47,187 bases of DNA from an uncultured Oscillospiraceae bacterium (GCA_948471095.1 CAOKRG010000016.1:1-47187), one strand, 5' to 3'. Shown: positions 15,900 through 24,965, numbered from the stretch's first letter. Translations and numbers: made by a program. Notes: a model not told the origin generated them from the letters alone.

Positions 15900-17186
15900 A
15901 TGAACGCACCCATCACCTTCGCCATCTGCGGCTTTGGCGACCGGGGCAGCACCTATGCCAGTATGCGGGAGCTGTTCCCCGACAAGATGAAAGTTGTGGC
16001 CGTGGCGGATTTAAACCCCTACAAGGTTAAAAAAGCCCGGGAGCTCTATGATATTCCCCAGGAAAACTGCTTCGCTTCCGGCGAGGAGATGCTGGCCCAG
16101 CCCCGTTTGGCCGACGTGATGATCGTCTCCACCATGGACCGCCAGCATGTGGACCACGCCATCCCCGCCCTGGAACGGGGCTACCATGTGCTGATGGAGA
16201 AGCCCATTTCCCCGGACATCGGCAAGTGCCGGCGGATGCTGGAGGCGGCCGCCCAGCACCCGGACCAGCACGTTATTCTCTGCCATGTGTTGCGCTATAC
16301 CCAGTTCTACAACGTCCTCAAGGACATCATCGACAGCGGGAAGATCGGCAAGGTGGTTTCCATCTGCGCCAACGAGAACGTGGCCTACTGGCACCAGGCC
16401 CACTCCTTCGTCCGGGGCAACTGGCGGAACTCCGACCAGACCAGCCCCATGATCCTGCAAAAATCCTGCCACGATATGGACATCCTCACCTGGCTCATTG
16501 GTCAAAAGTGCAAGGCCGTGTCCTCCATGGGCGGCATCGAGCACTTTAAGGCCGAGCGGGCTCCCGAGGGCTCCACCCCCTACTGCCTGGGCGGGTGCAA
16601 GGCCAAGGAAAGCTGCATTTTCGACGCGGAGAAAATCTACATCACCAGCAAAAAGACCGGCGTGCGCTCCGGCAATGGGTGGCTCAGCTCCATCCTCTGC
16701 GTGGACGGTACCGAGGAAGCCGTGCGCGCCGCCCTGGAAAACGGCCAGTATGGCCGGTGCGTCTACCACTGCGACAACAACGTGGTGGACCACCAGCAGA
16801 CCAACCTGCTCATGGAGGACGGCAGCACCATCAGCTTTACCATGTGCGCCTTCACCGAGGACTGCTACCGCTACTTCAAGGCCATGGGCACCAAGGGCGA
16901 GATCGAGGCGGATATGAAGTCCAACACCATCCGGGTGCGGGTCTTCGGCCAGGAGGAGGAGCTCATCGACCTGAAGAAGCTGGCCCAGGACCTGAAGGGC
17001 CACGGTGGCGGCGACAGCGGCATCATCGCCGACTTTTTGGACATGCTCCTGAACAACGCGCCCCCCACGGAGCGGACCACCACCTTGGTCAACTCCATGG
17101 AGAGCCACTACATCGCCCTGGCGGCGGAGGAGTCCCGAAAGGCGGGCGGGCAGCTCATCGACCTGGCGGAATTCCGGAACCGGTAA
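15900..17186 (+). CDS. Gfo/Idh/MocA family oxidoreductase
   Basis: 428-residue NAD(P)-dependent oxidoreductase of the Gfo/Idh/MocA family, usually acting on sugars, inositols or glycosides. The Rossmann motif is ICGFGDRG at residues 8-15 and the family's lysine motif is MEKPIS at about 99-104. A conserved HDMD segment follows at about 193-196 and probably belongs to the active site. An unusual Cys-rich stretch YCLGGCKAKESC at about residues 228-239 could bind a metal. AAAAAGGAAGG precedes the ATG. It is the last gene of the forward run and is followed by a good terminator. Substrate unknown. Confidence 0.92.
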   Translation: MNAPITFAICGFGDRGSTYASMRELFPDKMKVVAVADLNPYKVKKARELYDIPQENCFASGEEMLAQPRLADVMIVSTMDRQHVDHAIPALERGYHVLMEKPISPDIGKCRRMLEAAAQHPDQHVILCHVLRYTQFYNVLKDIIDSGKIGKVVSICANENVAYWHQAHSFVRGNWRNSDQTSPMILQKSCHDMDILTWLIGQKCKAVSSMGGIEHFKAERAPEGSTPYCLGGCKAKESCIFDAEKIYITSKKTGVRSGNGWLSSILCVDGTEEAVRAALENGQYGRCVYHCDNNVVDHQQTNLLMEDGSTISFTMCAFTEDCYRYFKAMGTKGEIEADMKSNTIRVRVFGQEEELIDLKKLAQDLKGHGGGDSGIIADFLDMLLNNAPPTERTTTLVNSMESHYIALAAEESRKAGGQLIDLAEFRNR

Positions 17187-17200
17187 TATTTATAGAAAAG

Positions 17201-17231
17201 GACCTCCGGCAAACGCTTGGGGGTCTTTTTT
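17201..17231 (+). terminator. terminator of the purine run
   Basis: Stem GACCTCC (17201-17207) with GGGGGTC (17219-17225) including one G-U pair, followed by TTTTTT. It lies 15 bases after the last forward gene. Confidence 0.88.
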
Positions 17232-17265
17232 GTTGGAGAAAAGCGCACAGGTTCCAGCAGCAAAC

Positions 17266-17311
17266 AGTAAAAGTTTCGCCGGCCTTTGAAAAGGCTGGCG
17301 AAACTTTTACT
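17266..17311. repeat. large near-perfect inverted repeat
   Basis: Arms AGTAAAAGTTTCGCCGGCCTT and AAGGCTGGCGAAACTTTTACT, 21 bp each, with a single mismatch around a four-base loop. The arm sequence (AGTAAAAGTTTCGYC..CCTTT) is the middle of family A repeats, here duplicated head to head. It lies between convergent genes, so it may serve as a bidirectional RNA end for both. Confidence 0.85.
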
Positions 17312-17348
17312 GGCTCTCTATCGCCGCGCAACGCGTTTTGGATTCCGC

Positions 17349-18305
17349 TTACTGGGCCGCGTCTTGGCCCATCAGCTCCTTCACCGTGGTGGCAAGGCCC
17401 GCCAGCCCCTGGATGTTGGAGGGGATGATGATCTTGGTGGCGCTGCCGTCCGCCGCGGCCTGGAAGGCCTCCAGGCTCTTAAGGGCGATGACCTGCTCGC
17501 TGGGGTGGGCCTCGTTCATCAGCTTGATGGCGTCCGCCAAGGCCCGCTGCACGGACAGAATGGCCTCGGCCTCGCCCTGGGCCTCCCGGATCTTGGTCTC
17601 CTTCACAGCCTCGGCCCGCAGCACGGCGGACTCCTTCTGGCCCTCGGCGATGAGGATGGCGCTGCGCTTCTCGCCCTCCGCGTCCAGAATCTTGGCCCGG
17701 CGCTCCCGCTCGGCCTTCATCTGCTTCTCCATGGAGTCCTGAATCTCGGCGGGCGGGATGATGTTCTTCAGCTCCACCCGGTTCACCTTGATGCCCCAGG
17801 GGTCTGTGGCTTCGTCCAAAATCACCCGGATCTTGGAGTTGATCACGTCACGGGAGGTAAGGGTGTGGTCCAGCTCCATCTCACCGATGATGTTGCGCAG
17901 GGTGGTGGCGGTCAGGTTCTCGATGGCGGAGATGGGGTTCTCCACCCCGTAGCAGTAGAGCTTGGGGTCCGTGATCTGGAAATAGACCACCGTGTCGATC
18001 TGCATGGTCACGTTGTCCTTGGTGATGACGGGCTGGGGCGGGAAGTCGATGACCTGCTCCTTGAGGCTGACCTTTTTGGCCAGCCGGTCGATAAAGGGGA
18101 TTTTAAAGTGCAGGCCCGTGCCCCAGGCCGCGTGAAAGGTCCCCAGCCGCTCCACCACGTAGGCGTGGGCCTGGGGGACGATCTTGAAGTTGGAGACCAC
18201 CGCCGCCAGCAGCAGAATGATGGCCAAAATGACGACAAGCAGAATCACGTCCATGCCCATCTGGCCTGTAATAAAGGCGGGAAGTAAAAAGTTTTTCATA
18301 ATCAT
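17349..18305 (-). CDS. SPFH/band 7 membrane protein (slipin/QmcA-like)
   Basis: About 318-residue stomatin-like protein anchored by an N-terminal hydrophobic helix (VILLVVILAIILLLAAVVSN). The SPFH domain runs from about IVPQAHAYVVERLG to about DEATDPWGIKVNRVE, followed by a long charged coiled coil (EKQMKAERERRAKILDAEGE). Such proteins form ring or cage oligomers that organise membrane microdomains. The start at 18305 (MIMKNFLL) has AAAGGA five bases upstream. It is paired with NfeD 220 bases upstream, the usual partner; a family B repeat lies between them. Confidence 0.92.
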   Translation of the reverse strand: MIMKNFLLPAFITGQMGMDVILLVVILAIILLLAAVVSNFKIVPQAHAYVVERLGTFHAAWGTGLHFKIPFIDRLAKKVSLKEQVIDFPPQPVITKDNVTMQIDTVVYFQITDPKLYCYGVENPISAIENLTATTLRNIIGEMELDHTLTSRDVINSKIRVILDEATDPWGIKVNRVELKNIIPPAEIQDSMEKQMKAERERRAKILDAEGEKRSAILIAEGQKESAVLRAEAVKETKIREAQGEAEAILSVQRALADAIKLMNEAHPSEQVIALKSLEAFQAAADGSATKIIIPSNIQGLAGLATTVKELMGQDAAQ

Positions 18306-18373
18306 AGAGTCCTTTCTCAAAATGTATGTTGCGCAGAACTCGGGTTCACAATTACCTACCAGCTAAGGGTGGG

Positions 18374-18503
18374 CAAAATTCGCGGTCAAGGTGCGTTAGG
18401 CACCTTGCGGATTCTTAAGGCAGAGCCTTAAGCCGCCGGAGGCATCAACTTTCCTTAAATGGGCCGTAGACCTCCTTCGGGACGTAGTCCCGGCCCCAGC
18501 ATC
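18374..18503. repeat. dispersed hairpin repeat, family B, copy 1
   Basis: About 130 bases that match 28671-28805 in the same orientation. Parts: AAAATTCGCGG, hairpin AAGGTGC/GCACCTT, hairpin CTTAAGG/CCTTAAG, the CCGCCGGAGGC core, a spacer with ATGGG, GGGACGTAGTCCC, and CCCCAGCATC. It lies inside the nfeD-SPFH gap. The hairpins remain pairable in both copies. Confidence 0.85.
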
Positions 18504-18528
18504 GCTGTTATTGTAGGAATACTGCTCC

Positions 18529-18984
18529 TCAGTCCGGCTCTTGCTGGCCGGGAAGGCGGGAAACCAGCAGCTTCACGCCCTCGATGCGCTGGACCACCAC
18601 CCGCTCGCCCACGGGGATGACCCCGTCCGGCTCCAGGGAGCGGGCCGCCCAGCTGTTGCCCAGCGCCTTGACCCGGCCCGCGCCGGGCACGTTCCGGATC
18701 TCCTCCGTGACCACGGCCACGCTGCCCAGCACCCGGTCCGCGTTGGTGGAAGCCGGGCCGTCCTTTTGCAGGCGGCGGGCCAGGGGCCGGGTGAGGACCA
18801 TCGCCGCCACCACCCCGGCTATAAACAGGGCGATCTGCAGCCAGACCGGCCCGCCCAGCAGGCTGGCCAGAAAAGCCGCCAGGCCCCCGGGCACAAACCA
18901 GATCGAGACCAAAGCGGGTACGGCCGCCTCTACCAAGGCCGCCAGCACGGTGACGCCCAGCCAGAGAAATCCCATGGTATCCAT
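18529..18984 (-). CDS. NfeD family membrane protein
   Basis: 151-residue protein with N-terminal hydrophobic helices (residues ~4-65, including FLWLGVTVLAALVEAAVP and VWLQIALFIAGVVAAMVL) and a C-terminal OB-fold soluble domain from about residue 85 (VLGSVAVVTEEI to GVKLLVSRL). It lacks the N-terminal protease domain of long NfeD proteins, so it is the short form, which partners SPFH proteins. The start at 18984 (MDTMGFLWLG) has AGGAGG upstream. It is transcribed from a strong promoter and followed by the SPFH gene. Confidence 0.88.
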   Translation of the reverse strand: MDTMGFLWLGVTVLAALVEAAVPALVSIWFVPGGLAAFLASLLGGPVWLQIALFIAGVVAAMVLTRPLARRLQKDGPASTNADRVLGSVAVVTEEIRNVPGAGRVKALGNSWAARSLEPDGVIPVGERVVVQRIEGVKLLVSRLPGQQEPD

Positions 18985-19047
18985 ACGCAAGCCTCCTCTT
19001 GTTGGCAAAGTAGGGCCCAGCCGGCCAGCGGCTGGCTCCCTGTCATT

Positions 19048-19076
19048 AGTATACAATAAATTTTCGAAAAATGCAA
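19048..19076 (-). promoter_or_regulatory. promoter of nfeD-SPFH
   Basis: Minus strand TTGCAT, 17-base spacer, TATACT. It lies about 60 bases before the NfeD start codon. Confidence 0.8.
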
Positions 19077-19187
19077 GCCGCTTTCAGCAAAAAGCGGCAC
19101 GTTTGCCCCCTGGGGAAGCCTTGCCGCCGCGATAGCGCGGGGCGCGCCGTCTTTTTTCGGTCCCCCAGGTGAAATTTCCCCAAAACA

Positions 19188-19216
19188 TTGACAGATTGCC
19201 TCTATGTTGGTAAAAT
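19188..19216 (+). promoter_or_regulatory. promoter of the hybrid kinase gene
   Basis: TTGACA, 17-base spacer, TAAAAT: -35 perfect and -10 5/6. It lies about 70 bases before the kinase ATG and diverges from the nfeD promoter. Confidence 0.85.
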
Positions 19217-19285
19217 ATAGGATAGCAACTTTGAGCCCATTCCCCGCCCCGCCCACCGGGGCCGGAATTAAAGGAGTCGTCGCCC

Positions 19286-22200
19286 ATGTATCGCTGCCAC
19301 ATCCATTTTTATCTGATGGGAGACCAGCGGGAAATCTTTGATCTCATCCGCTCCGTCCCGCCTTTAGAACGCTTCACCCATGAATTTTCCCACAGCCTTT
19401 GCCTGGACCAGGCCATGGCCGCCCAGGCCGGCGTCATTTTCGCCGCCCTGGAGGGCCCGGGCCAGGACTGGGACGCCCTGCTGTCCGCGAAGCCGAAGGA
19501 CGCGGAGCTGGTCCTTCTAACCGGGCGGACGGACTGGCTGCCGGAAGAGGCGGACGAGCTGTGGCGGCTCCCCCTCTCGCCCGCGGAGGCCCGTTTCCGC
19601 TTCCTCCGCTGGCAGAAGCTGTGCAAGGAGCGCAAGGACAGCTGGCAGACCAGCCATTTCCTGGAGGCCACCATCAACAGCACCCCAAACCTGATTTGGT
19701 ACAAGACCAAGGACGGCATTCATGAGAAGGTCAACGACAGCTTCTGCCAAACGGTGAACAAGACCAAGGAGCAGGTCCAAGGCCAGGGCCACGCCTATAT
19801 CTGGGATGTGGAGCACGACGACCCGGCCTGCATCGAGTCGGAGCGGCTGGTCATGGAGAGCCGGGAAACCCACGTCTCGGAGGAGAGCATCCTCACCGGC
19901 GAGGGCCAGCGGCTGCTGACCACCTACAAGTCACCCCTCTACGACTTGGACGGAAGCGTCATGGGCACGGTGGGCCTTGCCATCGACGTGACCCAGGAGC
20001 GGATCTATGAACAGGAGATCATTCAAAAGAACCGCACCCTGGAGACCATTTTCACCACCATCGACTGCGGCATTATGGCCCACTCCCTGGACGGCTCCCG
20101 GATCATCAGCGTGAACCGGGCCGCGCTGCAGATTTTGGGCTACGACTCCCAGGAGGAGCTGCTGCGGGCCGGCTTCGACATGGTAGCCGACTCCGTGGCG
20201 GAGGAGGACAAGGCCTACCTGCGGGAGAGCATCCGAAGCCTAAAGAAGGTGGGCGACAGCGTCAGCGTGGAATACCGGGTGGTGCACAAGGACGGCCTCC
20301 GGCTGCACATTATGGGCAATGTGAAGCTGCTGGAAGACGAGCACGGCGAGCCCTTCTACCAGCGCTTCCTGCTGGACTGCACCCAGCAGAAGCTTCAGGA
20401 GCAGCGGGACCGGGAAGAGACGGAGCGCCGCCAGATGGAGCTGGTCCACGCCCTGAGCATCGACTACAACCTGGTCTGCTTCTTCGACCTGGACACCGGC
20501 GCGGGGTCCTCCCTGCGCATCCACGACTGCCGCTACCACGTGCTGGAATCCCTCTTCCATGGCGAGCTGGATATGGCCGTGTGCCTGGAACGGTATATCA
20601 TGGCCTGCGTCCACCCGGACGACCGGGAGGCCATGCGCCGGGCCGTCTCGCCGGAATGCCTGCGGCAGGAGCTTTCGGATAAAAACCAGACCTATCTCAA
20701 TTACCGCACCCTGTGCGGCAAGGAGCTGCGCTACTTCCAGATGAAGGCCGTGCGGGCCGGGGACTGGGACCTGGTCCACGGCGTGGTGCTGGGCTTCCGC
20801 AGCGTGGACGAGGAGACCCGCCGGGAGATGGAGAAAAAGGGCCTGCTGGAGGACGCCCTGTTCCAGGCCAACCGGGCCAGCAAGGCCAAGAGCACCTTCC
20901 TTTCCAACATGTCCCACGACATCCGCACGCCCATGAACGCCATCGTTGGCTTTACCACCCTGGCCATGACCCACATTGACAAGCCGGACCAGGTGGAGGA
21001 GTACTTAAAGAAGATCATGACCTCGGGCAACCACCTTTTAAGCCTGATCAACGATATTTTGGATATGAGCCGCATCGAGAGCGGGAAGATCCACCTGAAC
21101 GAGGAGCTGTGCAGCCTGCCGGAGATCCTCCACGGCCTCCACAGCATCATCCAGGCGGACGTGCACGCCAAGCAGCTGGAGCTGTGCGTGGACACGGTGG
21201 ACGTGATCGACGAGGAGATCTTCTGCGACAAGCTGCGGCTGAACCAGGTGCTGCTGAACCTTTTGAGCAACTCCATCAAGTACACCGGCGCGGGCGGCAC
21301 GGTGAGCATCCGCATCACGGAAAAGCAGGGCGCTCCCGAGGGCTCCGCCTATTACGAGTTCAGCATCAAGGACACGGGCATCGGCATGAGCCAGGAATTC
21401 GTGTCCCACATTTTCGAGCCCTTTGAGCGGGAGCGCAACTCCACCATCAGCGGCATTCAGGGCACGGGCCTGGGCATGGCCATCACCAAGAACATCGTGG
21501 ACATGATGCACGGCCATATCGAGGTCCACAGCCAGCAGGGCGTGGGCACCGAGTTCATCGTCTCCTTCCCCTTCCGGCTCCACGCCGAGGCCAAGGAGCC
21601 CCAGGCCATCCCCCAGCTGAAGGACTGCCGGGCCCTGGTGGTGGACGACGACTTCAACACCTGCGACAGCGTATCCTACATGCTCCAGCAGTTCGGCATG
21701 CGGGCCGAGTGGACCCTCTCCGGCAAGGAGGCGGTGCTGCGCACCCGCCAGGCCGTCACCCGCAAGGACGACTACGACGTATACATTTTGGACTGGCTCA
21801 TGCCGGACATGAACGGCATTGAGGTGGCCCGGCGCATCCGCAAGGAGACCGACCAGGACGTGCCCATCATTATCCTGACCGCCTACGACTGGTCCGACAT
21901 TGAGGACGAGGCCAAGGAGGCGGGCATCACCGCTTTCTGCCGCAAGCCGCTGTTTATGTCCGAGCTGCGCAGCTGCCTGCACTCTTTGGTCAACGCCGTT
22001 CCGGAGGAGGAGGAAGGGCTTTCCACTCTGGCGAAGAAGGTCTCCCACACGGGCCGGATCCTGCTGGCAGAGGACAACGAGCTGAACCAGGAGATCGCCA
22101 CGGCCATTCTGGGCGAGGCCGGCTTTGAAACCGAGGTGGCCAGCAACGGCCAGCAGGCCGTGGATATGCTTTCCGCCTCCCAGCCGGGGTATTACCGGCT

Positions 22201-22426
22201 GGTGCTGATGGACATCCAAATGCCGGTCATGGGCGGCTACGAGGCCACCCGCGCCATCCGGACCCTGGAAAACCAGGAGCTGGCCAACATCCCCATTCTG
22301 GCCATGACCGCCAACGCCTTTGAGGAGGATAAGCAGGCGGCCCTGCAAAGCGGCATGAACGGGCACATCGCAAAGCCCATTGACATCGCCAAGCTCATGG
22401 AAACCCTGGATCAGGTCCTGAGCTGA
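19286..22426 (+). CDS. soluble hybrid histidine kinase, two receiver domains
   Basis: 1046-residue signal transducer with no membrane helix. Order: an N-terminal ~110-residue domain that may be a degenerate receiver (FYLMGDQREIFDLIRSVPP), PAS ~125-235 (STPNLIWYKTKDG), PAS ~250-370 (GIMAHSLDGSRIISVN), a third PAS-like domain ~385-510, then HisKA with phospho-acceptor His544 in NMSHDIRTPMNAI. The HATPase follows (N-box LLSNSIKY, then DTGIGM and GTGLGMAI). Receiver 1 has acceptor Asp836 in ILDWLMPD and receiver 2 has Asp976 in LMDIQMP. No HPt domain and no adjacent response regulator, so it is an orphan whose output partner is elsewhere. AAAGGAG precedes the ATG. Confidence 0.95.
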   Translation: MYRCHIHFYLMGDQREIFDLIRSVPPLERFTHEFSHSLCLDQAMAAQAGVIFAALEGPGQDWDALLSAKPKDAELVLLTGRTDWLPEEADELWRLPLSPAEARFRFLRWQKLCKERKDSWQTSHFLEATINSTPNLIWYKTKDGIHEKVNDSFCQTVNKTKEQVQGQGHAYIWDVEHDDPACIESERLVMESRETHVSEESILTGEGQRLLTTYKSPLYDLDGSVMGTVGLAIDVTQERIYEQEIIQKNRTLETIFTTIDCGIMAHSLDGSRIISVNRAALQILGYDSQEELLRAGFDMVADSVAEEDKAYLRESIRSLKKVGDSVSVEYRVVHKDGLRLHIMGNVKLLEDEHGEPFYQRFLLDCTQQKLQEQRDREETERRQMELVHALSIDYNLVCFFDLDTGAGSSLRIHDCRYHVLESLFHGELDMAVCLERYIMACVHPDDREAMRRAVSPECLRQELSDKNQTYLNYRTLCGKELRYFQMKAVRAGDWDLVHGVVLGFRSVDEETRREMEKKGLLEDALFQANRASKAKSTFLSNMSHDIRTPMNAIVGFTTLAMTHIDKPDQVEEYLKKIMTSGNHLLSLINDILDMSRIESGKIHLNEELCSLPEILHGLHSIIQADVHAKQLELCVDTVDVIDEEIFCDKLRLNQVLLNLLSNSIKYTGAGGTVSIRITEKQGAPEGSAYYEFSIKDTGIGMSQEFVSHIFEPFERERNSTISGIQGTGLGMAITKNIVDMMHGHIEVHSQQGVGTEFIVSFPFRLHAEAKEPQAIPQLKDCRALVVDDDFNTCDSVSYMLQQFGMRAEWTLSGKEAVLRTRQAVTRKDDYDVYILDWLMPDMNGIEVARRIRKETDQDVPIIILTAYDWSDIEDEAKEAGITAFCRKPLFMSELRSCLHSLVNAVPEEEEGLSTLAKKVSHTGRILLAEDNELNQEIATAILGEAGFETEVASNGQQAVDMLSASQPGYYRLVLMDIQMPVMGGYEATRAIRTLENQELANIPILAMTANAFEEDKQAALQSGMNGHIAKPIDIAKLMETLDQVLS

Positions 22427-22468
22427 AAGGGGCTCCGCGCCAAGGCGGCGCGGCAGTCGATAGGAATC

Positions 22469-22507
22469 AAAAAGACCGGCGCGGCGTTAGGCTGCGCCGG
22501 TCTTCTT
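22469..22507. terminator. bidirectional terminator
   Basis: Stem AAGACCGGCGC (22472-22482) with GCGCCGGTCTT (22494-22504). On the minus strand it is followed by TTTTTGATT and on the plus strand by CTTGTT. It lies between the convergent kinase and GH2 genes and can serve both. Confidence 0.85.
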
Positions 22508-22586
22508 GTTGGCTGCTTTAGCGAAAAAGGAGGGGCGGCGCGCTTGCGCCGTCCCTTCCGCCGCCCCTTGAAAACAGGGCGGCCGC

Positions 22587-24965
22587 CTACCGGATGTCGT
22601 ACACGCTTCGCACCCGCAGCCCATGGGGCTGTCCCCGCAGAATCTTCACCCGCCGTTCCCCGGGCAGCATGTCGAAGTAATTGTCCTCCAGCACCAAATC
22701 CTCCCCGCCGTTCTGCACCTCCACGCAGTGGGCAAAGGCCCCGGCCCGAACCACCACCTGGCCGTCCTCGGCCCAGCAGCGCAGCTCGGGGTCCAAAAAC
22801 TCATAGTGCTTGGGCGGCGCGAAAAGCTCCGCGCCCAGACTGGCCCGGACTCCCTTTTCCCACAGCTCAAAGCTGATATAGTCGGTATAGGGCTCCGCTT
22901 CCGGCAGGGCCGCGGGCTCCAGCTTGGCGCTGGTCCGGGCGGGCACATTGAGCGAGATAATCTCCTCCCGCTTCACCTGGCTCCACCGGTCCCGCAGGGC
23001 CCACCGGACCTGCACCTGGCGGCTCTGTCCGGTCTCGTTGCACACGCAGAGAAACGCCCGGGGCTCCCAGGGGTCCGACGGGCTGGAAGTACCGGCCAGG
23101 GCGTTTTCCACCTGGCAGAAAAGCGATAGCGGCGCGAAAAACCTCTTGGCGAAGTAGTGTAAAGCCTTCCACCTTCCCAGGTAGTCGATGGAAGAGCAAG
23201 ACGCGCCCGGCCAGCTGTCGTTCACCTGGCCATACAGAGCCCCCATGCAGCGGCCCCGCTCCCGGCGCAAGGCCTCGGCCTGCCAGCGCACCGCCTGGGC
23301 CTGGACCAGCTGGGAGGCATACAGCGAGGTGGAAAAGTCCGGCGTGTGAAGGAACCAGCTTTGCAGCGCCGCCGCCAGCCGCTCCCCGCCCTGGGGGCTG
23401 CGCACGCGCTGGTCCATCACCCGGGAGGACAGGTTCCTGTCCCGCGGCTCGGTAAAGGTTTCCACCGTGCGCAGGGAGGGCCAGCTCACAAAGCCAAATT
23501 GGGAGACATACCGCCCCACGACGGCCCCCTGGGGGCCAAAGGGCCGGGTTCCCCGCCAAAGGCTCCAGTCCTGGGCGTCCCCCCGGTCCAGACTGTTCGG
23601 CTCGTCAAAGCCGCCCCCGCTGGAGGGGCTGGAGGGCCAATAGGGGCGGTCCGGGTCCGCCTTTTCCAGAGTTTCCGGAATCAGGTATTCAAACAGGCGG
23701 ATATGTTCGGCCCGGCGCTTGGGCGCGGCCTCCGCCCCGTCCAGCTCTGTGCCGCAGCCGCCGCACCACAGGGCGATGCAGGGATGGCGCCGCAGCCGCC
23801 GGACATTGTCCCACATTTCCGCCCGGACGTTCTCTCCAAAGGCCCGGTCCAGCTCATATCCGGCCCCGGCAAACATCAGGTCCTGCCAGACCAGCAGGCC
23901 CAGCTCGTCGCAGATATCGTAGAAAGAATCCTCCGGATAATGCCCGCCGCCCCAGACCCGCACCAGGTTGAAGTGGGCGGCGGCGCAGTCCTCCAAAAGC
24001 CGGCGGGTCCGCGCCTGGCTCCGGCGGGGGAGCAGGCAGTCCTCCGGCACATACCCGGCCCCCATGGCGAAGATTTCCACCCCGTTCACCACATGGGCGA
24101 AGCGCTCGCCGAAACCGTCCCGCTCCCGGTTCAGGGCCATAGTGCGCAAGCCGGTCTTCCGCTCCCAGCGGTCCGCCACAGCGCCGTCTATCAAGGCTTC
24201 CACCTTTACAGTATACAAAGGCTGCTCCCCATACCCCCTGGGCCACCAGAGCCGGGGGCTTTCCACCGCCAGCCGCCTGGAGCCAGCGGGAAAAACCGTC
24301 TCCCGGCCATCCGGGCTGGTCAAGGAGATTGTAAAGTCAATCTCCTTTTCATCTTCCTCACAGCTGATCTCTACTTCCAGTTCCACCCGGCCCGGCTCGT
24401 GTTTTTGGCGCACCAGCACGTCCAAAATCCGGGGGCCGTCCAGGCCCAACAGCTTTACAGGCCGCCACAGGCCTCCGTCCGGCAGGGGCGGCCCCCCCTC
24501 CCAGCCAAACATGCACGCAGCCTTGCGCAGGCGCGGGCCACCCCGCATGGCGGAATTCTCGCCCGAAACCGGCAGATCCGGCAGGCGGAGCGACACGATC
24601 AAGAGGTTCTCCCCGGCCAGCAGCAAGTGGGTTACGTCAAATTCATAAGTGCGGTGCATATTTTCCGCCCGGCCCAAGGGCGAACCGTTGAGGCTGATTT
24701 CTGCCCTGGCGTCTACGCCCTCAAAGCGCAGAATCCGCCGGGGGCAGCGGAACAGCGCGGGGTCTGGCTGGAACCGGCAGCAATATGTAAAGTCTTTATC
24801 CTTGATATCCAGGATCTCCCGGTGGTTCTCCCGCCAGTAGGGGTCCCGCAGCCGCCCGGCCCGTAGCATATCCGTATATATGGAGCCCGGAACCGTGCCT
24901 GGCACGGCCTCCTCCCAGCTCCCTGCCTGTAAAGTCCATCCACTTTCCAAAATTTGCTCTTTCAC
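22587..24965 (-). CDS. GH2 (beta-mannosidase-like) protein lacking catalytic glutamates
   Basis: 792-residue protein with the architecture of glycoside hydrolase family 2 beta-mannosidases: N-terminal jelly roll, immunoglobulin-like domain, then a TIM barrel starting near VNGVEIFAMGAGYVPED. No signal peptide, so cytoplasmic. The GTG start at 24965 has GGGGAGG upstream. The barrel keeps VRVWGGGHYPEDSFYDICDE. The acid/base motif, normally WCGNNE, reads W400-CGGCGTE, with Gly405 in place of Glu; Glu407 lies two residues on. The nucleophile motif, normally SEFGFQSWPS, reads SQFGFVSWPS with Gln489 for Glu. It may be inactive, bind only, or use other residues. It follows addA by 50 bases. Confidence 0.85.
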   Translation of the reverse strand: MKEQILESGWTLQAGSWEEAVPGTVPGSIYTDMLRAGRLRDPYWRENHREILDIKDKDFTYCCRFQPDPALFRCPRRILRFEGVDARAEISLNGSPLGRAENMHRTYEFDVTHLLLAGENLLIVSLRLPDLPVSGENSAMRGGPRLRKAACMFGWEGGPPLPDGGLWRPVKLLGLDGPRILDVLVRQKHEPGRVELEVEISCEEDEKEIDFTISLTSPDGRETVFPAGSRRLAVESPRLWWPRGYGEQPLYTVKVEALIDGAVADRWERKTGLRTMALNRERDGFGERFAHVVNGVEIFAMGAGYVPEDCLLPRRSQARTRRLLEDCAAAHFNLVRVWGGGHYPEDSFYDICDELGLLVWQDLMFAGAGYELDRAFGENVRAEMWDNVRRLRRHPCIALWCGGCGTELDGAEAAPKRRAEHIRLFEYLIPETLEKADPDRPYWPSSPSSGGGFDEPNSLDRGDAQDWSLWRGTRPFGPQGAVVGRYVSQFGFVSWPSLRTVETFTEPRDRNLSSRVMDQRVRSPQGGERLAAALQSWFLHTPDFSTSLYASQLVQAQAVRWQAEALRRERGRCMGALYGQVNDSWPGASCSSIDYLGRWKALHYFAKRFFAPLSLFCQVENALAGTSSPSDPWEPRAFLCVCNETGQSRQVQVRWALRDRWSQVKREEIISLNVPARTSAKLEPAALPEAEPYTDYISFELWEKGVRASLGAELFAPPKHYEFLDPELRCWAEDGQVVVRAGAFAHCVEVQNGGEDLVLEDNYFDMLPGERRVKILRGQPHGLRVRSVYDIR

